From Janthinobacterium sp051380875 (GTDB taxonomy: Bacteria; Pseudomonadota; Gammaproteobacteria; Burkholderiales; Burkholderiaceae_D), in contig NZ_JBNYXW010000005.1 of NCBI RefSeq assembly GCF_051380875.1, forward strand, positions 124,001 to 188,000: 64,000 nucleotides of DNA. The letters are read 5' to 3'. Positions 30,273 to 38,054 of the stretch are shown here, piece by piece. Numbering within the stretch: the stretch's first letter is position 1; each line of letters begins with the position of its first letter. Under the pieces are notes generated by a model. The model was given only the letters and a program-made list of their open reading frames with translations. It was not told where the DNA came from and did no database searches. The translations under genes were made by a program, and so were the position numbers.

Positions 30273-33224
30273 ATGCAATCACCACAAGATATTTCCAACC
30301 ATCCAACGCCAGTATCGCCAGCGCCAGGCGCGGCCAATAGCGTGGCGAGCACGGGCGCAGCCATGGGCGACTATCGCATCATCCGCCGCAACGGCGCGGT
30401 GGTGGCATTTGAGCCTTCGAAGATCGCCATCGCCATGACCAAGGCGTTCCTGGCCGTGAACGGCGGCCAGGGCGCAGCCTCGGCACGCATCCGTGAACTG
30501 GTGGAACAATTGACGGACGGCGTCGTGGCAGCGCTGGTGCGCCGCCACCCGGGCGGCGGCACCTTCCATATTGAAGATGTGCAAGACCAGGTGGAACTGT
30601 CGCTGATGCGTTCGGGCGAGCACGACGTGGCGCGTGCCTACGTGCTGTACCGCGCCAAGCACATGGAAGAGCGCCGCCTGCAGAAGGAAGCGCAAGGCGG
30701 TGCCGCACAAGTTGCAGCGCCACAATTGAACGTGACCGATAACGGCGTACGCCGCCTGCTGGACATGCAGGAAGTGCGCGACCTGATCAGCGCCGCCTGC
30801 GCCGGCCTGGAAAAGCACGTCGATGCCGACGCCATCCTGGCCGAAACCGTGAAAAACCTGTACGACGGCGTACCGGTCGAAGAGCTGCACAAGTCGGCCA
30901 TCCTGGCGGCGCGCGCGCTGATGGAAAAAGACCCGGCTTACAGCCAGGTCACGGCCCGCATCCTGCTGCACACGGTGCGCAAGGAAGTGTTTGGCAAGGA
31001 AGTGCCGCAAGCGGCTGCCGCCAGCGAATACCTGACCTATTTCCCGGCATACATCGCCAAGGGCATCGCCAATGACCTGCTGAACCCGGTACTGGCCAGT
31101 TTCGACCTGGAGCGCCTGGCGAAAGCCATCGTGGCCGACCGCGACTTGCAATTTGGCTACATTGGCCTGCAAACCCTGTATGACCGCTATTTCCTGCACA
31201 TCCATGACGTGCGCATCGAAATGCCGCAGGCGTTCTACATGCGCGTGGCCATGGGCCTGTCGCTGAATGAAGCGGACCGCGAAGCGCGCGCCATCGAGTT
31301 CTACAAACTGCTGTCCTCGTTCGACTTCATGAGCTCGACGCCGACCCTGTTCAACTCGGGCACCCTGCGCTCGCAGTTGTCGTCGTGCTACCTGAGCACC
31401 GTTTCGGATGACCTGGAAGGCATCTACGACGCCATCAAGGACAATGCACTGCTGGCCAAGTATGCCGGCGGCCTGGGCAACGACTGGACGCCAGTGCGCG
31501 CCCTGGGCGCCCACATCAAGGGCACCAACGGCAAATCGCAAGGCGTGGTGCCGTTCCTGAAAGTGGTCAACGACACGGCCGTGGCAGTCAACCAGGGCGG
31601 CAAGCGCAAGGGCGCCGTCTGCGCCTACCTGGAAACCTGGCACATGGACATCGAGGAATTCCTCGATCTGCGCAAGAACACGGGCGACGACCGCCGCCGC
31701 ACGCACGACATGAACACGGCCAACTGGATTCCCGACATGTTCATGAAGCGCGTCATGGAAAAAGGCGACTGGACCCTGTTCTCGCCGAGCGAAACGCCAG
31801 ATTTGCACGACCTGGTCGGCAAGGCCTTTGAAAAGGCTTACCTGGGCTATGAAGCCAAGGCTGCCGCTGGCGAAATGCGTTCCTTCAAGAGGATCGCTGC
31901 GCTGGACCTGTGGCGCAAGATGCTGTCGATGCTGTTTGAAACGGGCCACCCATGGATCACTTTCAAGGATCCTTGCAATATCCGCAGCCCGCAGTCGCAC
32001 GTTGGCGTCGTCCACAGCTCGAACCTGTGCACGGAAATCACCCTGAACACCGGCCCTGATGAAATCGCCGTCTGCAACCTCGGTTCCGTGAACATGCCGG
32101 CGCACATGAAAGAAGGCAAGCTCGATCATGTCAAGCTGGCCAAGACCGTGCGCACTGCCATGCGCATGCTCGACAACGTCATCGACATCAATTACTACGC
32201 CGTCGAGAAGGCGCGCAACTCGAACATGCGCCACCGTCCGGTTGGCATGGGCGTCATGGGCTTCCAGGATTGCCTGCACATGATGCGCATCCCGTTTGCC
32301 TCGAACGAAGCCGTGTCGTTTGCCGACACCTCGATGGAAACGGTGTGCTACTACGCCTACCTGGCGTCGACGGAACTGGCCGAAGAGCGCGGCCGCTATG
32401 AATCGTACGCCGGTTCGCTGTGGGATCGTGGCATCCTGCCGCAAGATTCGGTCAAACTGCTGGCCGAAGAGCGCGGCGGCTACCTGGAAGTCGATTCCTC
32501 GTCGGCCATGGACTGGACCCCGGTGCGCGAACGCATCGCCAAGTTTGGCATGCGCAACTCGAACTGCGTGGCCATTGCCCCGACGGCGACGATTTCGAAC
32601 ATCATCGGCGTGTCGGCCTGTATCGAGCCGACGTTCCAGAACCTGTATGTGAAATCGAACCTGTCGGGCGAATTCACGGAGATCAACGGCTACCTGGTGC
32701 GCGACCTGAAGGCACGCGACCTGTGGGATGAAGTCATGATCTCCGACCTGAAGTACTTCGACGGCTCTCTGGTGAAGATCGACCGCATCCCGCAAGACCT
32801 GCGCGATATCTACGCCACCGCCTTTGAAGTGTCGCCAAGCTGGCTGGTGGAAGCGGCTTCGCGTCGCCAGAAGTGGATCGACCAGGCCCAGTCGCTGAAC
32901 ATATACATGGCTGGTGCGTCGGGCAAGAAGCTGGACGAAACCTACAAGCTGGCATGGCTGCGTGGCCTGAAGACCACCTACTACCTGCGTACCATCGCCG
33001 CCACCCACATGGAGAAATCGACCTCCAAGACGGGCGCCCTGAACGCCGTGGCAGTCGACGGCGGCATGTCGGCCAGCGCACAGAGCGCCCAGGCAGCGAT
33101 CGTGGCAGCAGCAGTTGCCGCCGCAGCGCCAGTGGTGGCAGCGGCAGCGGACGACGCCGATGGCGAAGCCTGCTACCTGCGCCCGGGTGATGACGGTTTC
33201 GAAGAATGCGAAGCCTGCCAGTAA
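30273..33224 (+). CDS. nrdA: Class Ia ribonucleotide reductase alpha subunit with two ATP-cones
   Basis: The 983-residue protein is about 220 longer than E. coli NrdA (761). Two ATP-cone domains precede the catalytic barrel: residues about 31-130 (YRIIRRNGAVVAFEPSKIAIAM) and a second, degenerate one at about 155-245 (LNVTDNGVRRLL...ITARILL-like). Active-site blocks SSCYLSTV, SSNLCTEI and VCNLGSVNM hold the catalytic Cys residues, and the C-terminal CEAC pair at 979-982 serves thioredoxin reduction. A duplicated ATP-cone is known from Pseudomonas aeruginosa NrdA. It makes dNDPs from NDPs with NrdB, encoded 118 nt downstream. Expression is probably under NrdR control (boxes at 29968-30014). Confidence 0.96.
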   Translation: MQSPQDISNHPTPVSPAPGAANSVASTGAAMGDYRIIRRNGAVVAFEPSKIAIAMTKAFLAVNGGQGAASARIRELVEQLTDGVVAALVRRHPGGGTFHIEDVQDQVELSLMRSGEHDVARAYVLYRAKHMEERRLQKEAQGGAAQVAAPQLNVTDNGVRRLLDMQEVRDLISAACAGLEKHVDADAILAETVKNLYDGVPVEELHKSAILAARALMEKDPAYSQVTARILLHTVRKEVFGKEVPQAAAASEYLTYFPAYIAKGIANDLLNPVLASFDLERLAKAIVADRDLQFGYIGLQTLYDRYFLHIHDVRIEMPQAFYMRVAMGLSLNEADREARAIEFYKLLSSFDFMSSTPTLFNSGTLRSQLSSCYLSTVSDDLEGIYDAIKDNALLAKYAGGLGNDWTPVRALGAHIKGTNGKSQGVVPFLKVVNDTAVAVNQGGKRKGAVCAYLETWHMDIEEFLDLRKNTGDDRRRTHDMNTANWIPDMFMKRVMEKGDWTLFSPSETPDLHDLVGKAFEKAYLGYEAKAAAGEMRSFKRIAALDLWRKMLSMLFETGHPWITFKDPCNIRSPQSHVGVVHSSNLCTEITLNTGPDEIAVCNLGSVNMPAHMKEGKLDHVKLAKTVRTAMRMLDNVIDINYYAVEKARNSNMRHRPVGMGVMGFQDCLHMMRIPFASNEAVSFADTSMETVCYYAYLASTELAEERGRYESYAGSLWDRGILPQDSVKLLAEERGGYLEVDSSSAMDWTPVRERIAKFGMRNSNCVAIAPTATISNIIGVSACIEPTFQNLYVKSNLSGEFTEINGYLVRDLKARDLWDEVMISDLKYFDGSLVKIDRIPQDLRDIYATAFEVSPSWLVEAASRRQKWIDQAQSLNIYMAGASGKKLDETYKLAWLRGLKTTYYLRTIAATHMEKSTSKTGALNAVAVDGGMSASAQSAQAAIVAAAVAAAAPVVAAAADDADGEACYLRPGDDGFEECEACQ

Positions 33225-33342
33225 AATTTTAGTTGTCAGCCCGGCACGGCCGGGCTGATTCAATGTTGTTAATGTCCGCATTGTCCGATACAACGGGCCT
33301 GTTGCGGAACGCCGGCACGCCGGCAAGGAAAGGAAGAAGATT

Positions 33343-34494
33343 ATGTCGTTGTCATGGGATGATGAAACCACGTCGGCAGCTGTGCCGCGTCCGGCGCAGC
33401 AAGCGCCACTGGGAAATACCGATTTGAACCTGCCGGCCGGTGCCGAGCCGTCCGAAGCGAACGCCGAGCAAGTGGCGCGCCGCGTCAATGCCGATGACAA
33501 GCGCATCATCAACGGCAAGACCGACGTCAACCAGCTGGTGCCGTTCAAGTACAAGTGGGCGTGGGATAAATACCTGGCCGGTTGCGCCAACCACTGGATG
33601 CCGCAGGAAGTGAACATGCAGCGCGATATCGAGCTGTGGAAGAACCCGAACGGCCTGACGGACGACGAGCGCCGCCTGGTCAAGCGCAACCTGGGTTTCT
33701 TTGTTACCGCCGATTCGCTGGCCGCCAACAACATCGTGCTGGGCACGTACCGCCACATCACGGCGCCAGAGTGCCGCCAGTACCTGCTGCGCCAGGCGTT
33801 CGAGGAAGCGATCCACACGCACGCTTACCAGTACATCGTTGAGTCCTTGGGCCTGGATGAAGGCGAGATCTTCAACGCCTACAACGAAGTCAAGTCGATC
33901 CGCGACAAGGATGAGTTCCTGATTCCGTTCATCAACACCCTGACCGACCCGGCGTTTACCACCGGCACGGTGGAAAACGATCAGAAATTGCTCAAATCGC
34001 TGATCGTTTTTGCCTGCCTGATGGAAGGCCTGTTCTTCTACGTCGGCTTCACGCAGATCCTGGCGCTGGGCCGCCAGAACAAGATGATGGGCGCTGCCGA
34101 GCAGTACCAGTACATCCTGCGCGACGAATCGATGCACTGCAACTTCGGCATCGATTTGATCAACACGATCAAGATGGAAAACCCGCAGCTGTGGACGGCC
34201 GCCTTCCGCGAAGAGATCAAGGTCCTGTTCATGCAGGCAGTGGAACTGGAATACGCGTACGCCGAAGACACCATGCCGCGCGGCGTGCTGGGTCTGAACG
34301 CGCCGATGTTCAAGGGCTACCTGCGCTTCATCGCCAACCGCCGCGCCCAGCAGATCGGCATCGAGCCGCTGTTTGCGCAGGAAGAAAATCCATTCCCGTG
34401 GATGAGCGAGATGATCGACATGAAGAAGGAGCGTAACTTCTTCGAAACGCGCGTGACCGAATACCAGACCGGCGGCGCGCTGAACTGGGAGTAA
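33343..34494 (+). CDS. nrdB: Class Ia ribonucleotide reductase beta subunit
   Basis: The 383-residue protein carries the di-iron and tyrosyl radical site: the first acidic ligand and Glu residues in the segments VTADSLAANNI, RQAFEEAIHTHAYQYIVESL and RDESMHCNFG, and the C-terminal tail (TEYQTGGALNWE) used for binding NrdA. An N-terminal extension of about 45 residues before the core is not found in E. coli NrdB. The gene follows nrdA, has AAAGGAAG before the ATG and ends at a strong intrinsic terminator at 34516. Confidence 0.96.
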   Translation: MSLSWDDETTSAAVPRPAQQAPLGNTDLNLPAGAEPSEANAEQVARRVNADDKRIINGKTDVNQLVPFKYKWAWDKYLAGCANHWMPQEVNMQRDIELWKNPNGLTDDERRLVKRNLGFFVTADSLAANNIVLGTYRHITAPECRQYLLRQAFEEAIHTHAYQYIVESLGLDEGEIFNAYNEVKSIRDKDEFLIPFINTLTDPAFTTGTVENDQKLLKSLIVFACLMEGLFFYVGFTQILALGRQNKMMGAAEQYQYILRDESMHCNFGIDLINTIKMENPQLWTAAFREEIKVLFMQAVELEYAYAEDTMPRGVLGLNAPMFKGYLRFIANRRAQQIGIEPLFAQEENPFPWMSEMIDMKKERNFFETRVTEYQTGGALNWE

Positions 34495-34861
34495 TCCTTC
34501 GCCATCAAACGCCCAAGGCGCCGTCACTGTGACGGCGCTTTTTTTTTGAATGCCTGGATGACGCGCGCATGTTCCCGCTGCCGCGCCAGCGGCGATCCGG
34601 GGCGAAAAGTACCGCTGCCGCAGGACGCGCAAAAAGCGCTATCGGCAAGCTTGCGCTGGTCACCTGCGCGGCGGAAAAAGCGTACCTAATCGAGCGATGC
34701 GACGAGGTCCACGCCAGGTTTTTCGGCTGTCATGAACGGCGCCATTGCAGGTGGAAAAAATCGTTTCCGGATGCGCTTGCCGCGGCATTTGCCGTGTGAT
34801 TGTGCGATAGCACGCGTATCATGCAAAAAAGCCTGCGAAAACGCGTCGTGCCGGTTGCGCA
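34495..34861. other. Gene-free stretch after nrdB
   Basis: Apart from the nrdB terminator at 34516-34547, this stretch contains no convincing gene. Short open frames on both strands lack ribosome sites and recognisable motifs. It leads to the promoter at 34862 that precedes the small-RNA candidate. Confidence 0.5.
34516..34547 (+). terminator. Intrinsic terminator of nrdAB
   Basis: GCGCCGTCA (34518-34526) pairs with TGACGGCGC (34530-34538) around a 3-nt loop and is followed by nine T. It starts 23 nt after the nrdB stop. Confidence 0.95.
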
Positions 34862-34889
34862 TTGACAAGGTTTTCGTGTACTTTATGAG
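34862..34889 (+). promoter_or_regulatory. Sigma-70-type promoter of the small-RNA candidate
   Basis: TTGACA (34862-34867) is an exact -35 element. TATGAG (34884-34889), 16 nt away, fits a -10 element at four of six positions. The expected start is near 34896. Confidence 0.6.
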
Positions 34890-34895
34890 ATTGCA

Positions 34896-35045
34896 AATGC
34901 GAGCGTTAGAATGCGGGGTTTTTTAACCTGCGCGGTAACGAAAAAACCTCGCAAAACAGGGATACAGATTTACACGGATATGCACAAAACCACACCGTTT
35001 TCGTCTGCCGCCGTGCCCGAATTTTTTCAGGCATGGCGGTTTTTT
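34896..35045 (+). ncRNA. Candidate small regulatory RNA, about 150 nt
   Basis: A complete transcription unit without a coding frame: promoter at 34862-34889, a 12-bp 5' stem (34913-34924 with 34941-34952, one G-U pair), an unpaired middle and an intrinsic terminator stem (35008-35017 with 35030-35039) followed by six T. The unpaired middle holds two related motifs ACAGGGATA (34956-34964) and ACACGGATA (34972-34980), similar to the core of the CsrA/RsmA consensus (ACARGGAU). It lies between nrdB and the histone-like gene. Expression and partners are unproven, and it may equally be a leader of a longer transcript. Confidence 0.55.
35007..35045 (+). terminator. Intrinsic terminator of the small-RNA candidate
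   Basis: CCGCCGTGCC pairs with GGCATGGCGG (one G-U pair), with a 12-nt loop, followed by TTTTTT. No coding gene ends nearby on this strand, so it probably ends a non-coding transcript. Confidence 0.8.
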
Positions 35046-35118
35046 ATTTGACGTATCGGTGTTGTGGCGAGCGCGATGCGAGGAGCGAAAAAACGCACGG
35101 CATCGAAAACGAATGACC

Positions 35119-35226
35119 GAATTCAGACTTTGCCACCAGCTGCGAGATAAAGCAGGGTGGCACCGACGATGGCTGAAGTGCTGCAAACGTGAGGAGTTGC
35201 AGCAGTTCAGCTGGTGCCGAATTCAT
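35119..35226 (+). other. Structured leader upstream of the histone-like gene
   Basis: The region is bounded by GAATTC at both ends with an inverted repeat GCCACCAGCTG (35132-35142) / CAGCTGGTGCC (35208-35218), 10 of 11 pairing. Inside is an 8-bp perfect hairpin TGCTGCAA/TTGCAGCA (35179-35204) whose 10-nt loop contains GAGGAG. A further segment GGCACC near 35157 can compete for the outer arm. There is no T run. It probably lies in the 5' UTR of the gene at 35342. Confidence 0.5.
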
Positions 35227-35341
35227 TAGCGCAAACGACCGTTTGTGCCGATGAATAATTCGCCTGGCCTATCCCTGTGGTGGGTCGGACGGGTTTAAAT
35301 CTTGTAGCTTAAATTTCTCATCTCAGATGAAGGAGAGACAA

Positions 35342-36436
35342 ATGGCAACAGCCGCTAAGAAATCAGAAGTAAAGAAACCAGCCGCCAAGGCTGCTCCTGC
35401 CGCGAAGAAGCCGGCAGCCGCAGCGAAGACGGTTGCCGCTAAACCAGCTGCCAAAGCCGCAGCAAAACCAGCCGCAAAACCAGTCGCCAAAGCCGCAGCC
35501 AAGCCTGCAGCAAAAGTGGCAGCAAAACCAGTAGCGAAAGCAGCAGCGAAACCAGCGGTCAAGGCCGCAGCAAAACCGGCAGCCAAGCCAGCAGCGAAAG
35601 TTGCAGCGAAACCTGTCGCCAAGGCGGCAGCCAAGCCAGCGGCGAAAAAAGCCGTTGCCAAGCCAGTGGCTAAAGCTGCAGCGAAACCTGCCGCCAAGGC
35701 AGCAGCCAAGCCAGCGGTGAAAAAAGCCGCAGCGAAACCTGCAGCCAAGGCAGCAGTTAAGCCTGTCGCCAAAGCGGCAGCCAAGCCAGCGGCGAAAAAA
35801 ATCGTCGCCAAGGCGGTAGCCAAGACAGCAGCGAAGCCAGCAGCAAAAGCTGCAGCCAAGCCTGCGGCCAAGGTAGCAGCGAAGCCAGCAGCAAAGGCAG
35901 TCGCCAAGCCAGCGGCGAAAAAAGTTGTCGCCAAGGCGGTAGCCAAGCCAGCAGCCAAAGCAGCGGCTAAGCCAGCAGCGAAAGCCGCAGCCAAGCCTGC
36001 CGCCAAAGCGGTAGCGAAGCCTGCGGCCAAGCCGGCAGCGAAAAAAACCGTCGCGAAACCAGCAGCCAAACCGGTCGCCAAGGCAGCAGCGAAGCCAGCA
36101 GCAAAAGCTGCAGCCAAGCCAGCAGCGAAAGTAGCGGCCAAGCCAGCAGCGAAAGTAGCGGCCAAGCCAGCGGCCAAGGTTGCAGCGAAACCTGCAGCCA
36201 AGCCAGCAGCTAAAGCAGCAGCGAAACCTGCCGCCAAGCCAGCCGTGGCAGCAGCACCGATAGCCGCAGCGCCAGCGGCACCAGCCGCCGTGGCCGCCAA
36301 GAAGGCCGCGCCTAAAAAGGCCGCCCCGAAGAAGGCCGCTGTTGCCAAGCCATCGGCACCTATCGCACCTGTAGCAAAAACCGTGTTGGCACCGGCCGCA
36401 GCCTGGCCATTCCCAACCAGCACCCGCCCATCGTAA
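35342..36436 (+). CDS. Lys/Ala-rich histone H1-like repeat protein
   Basis: The 364-residue protein consists almost wholly of Ala, Lys, Pro and Val in repeats of the types AAKPAAK and AAKPVAK, with occasional KKAVAK or KKVVAK. A short unique end (KTVLAPAAAWPFPTSTRPS) closes it. There is no hydrophobic domain. Such basic repeat proteins bind DNA non-specifically and are thought to compact the nucleoid, as the Bordetella and chlamydial H1-like proteins do. The ATG at 35342 follows AAGGAGAG. DNA repeats inside the gene are near-identical, for example two 24-bp units at 36113-36160, so length variation between strains is expected. A strong terminator follows, then yggT. Confidence 0.85.
   Translation: MATAAKKSEVKKPAAKAAPAAKKPAAAAKTVAAKPAAKAAAKPAAKPVAKAAAKPAAKVAAKPVAKAAAKPAVKAAAKPAAKPAAKVAAKPVAKAAAKPAAKKAVAKPVAKAAAKPAAKAAAKPAVKKAAAKPAAKAAVKPVAKAAAKPAAKKIVAKAVAKTAAKPAAKAAAKPAAKVAAKPAAKAVAKPAAKKVVAKAVAKPAAKAAAKPAAKAAAKPAAKAVAKPAAKPAAKKTVAKPAAKPVAKAAAKPAAKAAAKPAAKVAAKPAAKVAAKPAAKVAAKPAAKPAAKAAAKPAAKPAVAAAPIAAAPAAPAAVAAKKAAPKKAAPKKAAVAKPSAPIAPVAKTVLAPAAAWPFPTSTRPS
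36113..36160 (+). repeat. Tandem 24-bp duplication inside the histone-like gene
   Basis: Two exact 24-bp units (36113-36136 and 36137-36160) begin GCCAAGCCAGCAGCGAAAG and are followed by a partial third. They encode eight residues each and keep the frame. The whole gene is built from such diverged units. Confidence 0.85.
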
Positions 36437-36471
36437 TTCCCACGATACGGATGCCTGGATGAGGCAACACG

Positions 36472-36507
36472 CCGCTGTGTGACTCAATCACACAGCGGTT
36501 TTTTTTT
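36472..36507 (+). terminator. Intrinsic terminator of the histone-like gene
   Basis: CCGCTGTGTGA pairs perfectly with TCACACAGCGG around CTCAA, followed by nine T. It ends only 13 nt before the yggT start, so yggT needs read-through or its own promoter within or before this hairpin. Confidence 0.95.
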
Positions 36508-36519
36508 GGAGAATTTGTC

Positions 36520-37053
36520 GTGCTGATCGTTATCCTTACATTGATCGTTGATACCATTGCCACATTGCTGGGCGGGGTCTTGCTGCTGCGTTTCTGGATG
36601 CAGGCGGTACGCGTACGCCCGCCATCGTCCGTGGCGCAATTCACCTTTCAATTGTCCGACTGGCTGGTGCGCCCCTTGCGCCGCGTGGTACCTGGCGTGG
36701 GCGGGTATGACTGGGCCAGCCTGATCGGCGCCTTCCTAATCGTCTTGCTGGCCAGTATGGTCTTGTTGATTTCCGGCTATCCCTTCGAGGCGGTGCTGCT
36801 CAAGTCGCTGCAACGCTTCCTGCAATGGATACTCTACGGTTTCATGGCCTTGCTGATCATCGAAGCCATCTTCAGCTGGGTTAACCCGCATGCGCCGCTG
36901 GCGCCGTTCGTCCGGGCCCTGAACGAGCCGCTGCTGCGTCCGATACGCAAAGTCGTGCCTTTGATCGGCAGCCTGGACCTGTCGCTGCTGGCGGCCCTGA
37001 TCTTGCTGCAGATCGCGCAAGTGCTGGTGGGGATGATTTTTGTGGTGAGGTAA
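36520..37053 (+). CDS. YggT-family inner-membrane protein
   Basis: The 177-residue protein contains two YggT repeats, each with a hydrophobic helix followed by a polar loop with Pro and Arg (RFWMQAVRVRPPSSVAQFTFQLSDWLVRPLRRV and IFSWVNPHAPLAPFVRALNEPLLRPIRKV). About five membrane helices are expected. The family is linked to osmotic stress and cell division in various bacteria but has no agreed function. The GTG start is supported by GGAG 8 nt upstream. It is transcribed just after the histone-like gene's terminator and converges on the PfkB gene. Confidence 0.9.
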   Translation: MLIVILTLIVDTIATLLGGVLLLRFWMQAVRVRPPSSVAQFTFQLSDWLVRPLRRVVPGVGGYDWASLIGAFLIVLLASMVLLISGYPFEAVLLKSLQRFLQWILYGFMALLIIEAIFSWVNPHAPLAPFVRALNEPLLRPIRKVVPLIGSLDLSLLAALILLQIAQVLVGMIFVVR

Positions 37054-37060
37054 AACGAAG

Positions 37061-37093
37061 AGGCCGGCCTGGCGCTTGCGCACCAGCCGGCCT
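37061..37093. terminator. Hairpin between convergent yggT and pfkB-type genes
   Basis: AGGCCGG pairs with CCGGCCT, with additional CTGG/CCAG pairing inside. There is no T run on either side, so termination strength is uncertain. It fills the 50-nt gap between the two convergent stops. Confidence 0.5.
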
Positions 37094-37103
37094 GGTTGAC
37101 ATA

Positions 37104-38042
37104 TTAATAGCGGTAGCCGAACGCCGCTTCAAACTGGTCGGCGATGCTTGCTGGCGTAAACACATGGTTTTGCGCGCCCTGGGTGGCGATCTTGATGGCG
37201 CCCAGCAGGCTGGCCAGGCGGCCGCTGGTTTCCCAGCCCAGGTCGTTGGTAATGCCGAATAGCAAGCCCGCACGGTAGGCGTCGCCACAACCGGTCGGGT
37301 CCAGCACTTCCTTGGCGGCCACGGCAGGAATGTCGATGCGCTTGCCGTCCGTATAAATTTCCGAACCCTTTTCGCCGCGCGTGATGATCAGCGCTTCCAG
37401 GCGGCTGGCGATCTCCGGCAGGGTCAAGCCCGTGCGTTCCATCAACATTTCTATTTCATAGTCGTTGGCGGAGACATACGTGGCTTTGTTGATGAAGTCG
37501 ATCAATTGTTCGCCGTTAAAGCGTGGCAACTGTTGACCTGGGTCAAACATGAAGGGAATGCCCAGGTCGGCCAGGTCGGCAGCGTGCTTGAGCATGCCCA
37601 GGTCGCCGTCCGGCGAAATGATGGCCACCTTGGCTGCGCCTGCATTGGCAACCGGGTTTTCATGCGCGAACGACATGGCGCCTGGGTGAAAGGCGTTGAT
37701 CTGGTTATTGTCACTGTCGGCCGTGACGAAGCATTGCGCATTGTAGCTGTCGGCCTTGATCAGGATGTTGGCGGTGGGAATGCCCAGTTTTTGCAGGCGT
37801 TCCAGGTAGGCGGCGCTATCCTGGCCCATGACGCCGACGATGCGCGGGTCGCCGCCCAGCATTTTCAGGCTGTAGGCGATGTTGCCCGAGCAACCGCCGA
37901 ACTCGGTGCGCATGGTGGGCACGAGGAAGGAAACGTTTATTTTGTGCAACTGGTCGGCCAGCAAGGACTCGCCGAAACGGCCGGGAAATTGCATGATGGT
38001 GTCGGTAGCAAGCGAGCCGCAGATCAACGATGTTTTAGTCAT
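37104..38042 (-). CDS. PfkB-family carbohydrate/nucleoside kinase (adenosine-kinase-like)
   Basis: The 312-residue protein has the PfkB fold: the N-terminal GSLATDTIMQFPG, the glycine motif FGGCSGNIAYSLKMLGGD (about residues 47-64) and the catalytic signature DPTGCGDAYRAGLL (about 249-262) with the base Asp. It resembles bacterial adenosine-kinase-like sugar kinases. The phosphate acceptor is not certain. It is followed (in its direction) by nothing on the same strand before yggT and preceded by the DUF3426 gene 12 nt away, so it probably belongs to the accB-accC-prmA-DUF3426 transcript. Confidence 0.88.
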   Translation of the reverse strand: MTKTSLICGSLATDTIMQFPGRFGESLLADQLHKINVSFLVPTMRTEFGGCSGNIAYSLKMLGGDPRIVGVMGQDSAAYLERLQKLGIPTANILIKADSYNAQCFVTADSDNNQINAFHPGAMSFAHENPVANAGAAKVAIISPDGDLGMLKHAADLADLGIPFMFDPGQQLPRFNGEQLIDFINKATYVSANDYEIEMLMERTGLTLPEIASRLEALIITRGEKGSEIYTDGKRIDIPAVAAKEVLDPTGCGDAYRAGLLFGITNDLGWETSGRLASLLGAIKIATQGAQNHVFTPASIADQFEAAFGYRY

Positions 38043-38054
38043 GATAGTGTGCTG

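Noticed and set aside
30279..33818. A 1179-codon open frame on the minus strand opposite nrdA and nrdB
   Set aside because: It is the antisense of two well-conserved genes, created by the high G+C third-position bias. Its His/Gln/Val/Ala-rich translation matches no family.
35050..35118. A further copy of the dispersed element, because of a GGCGAGCGCGATGCGAGGAGCG stretch
   Set aside because: Only short G+C-rich words agree; the conserved blocks and paired arms of the element are missing.
35342..36436. CRISPR array or mobile repeat
   Set aside because: The repeats are contiguous, keep one reading frame and encode Lys/Ala units; there are no unique spacers.
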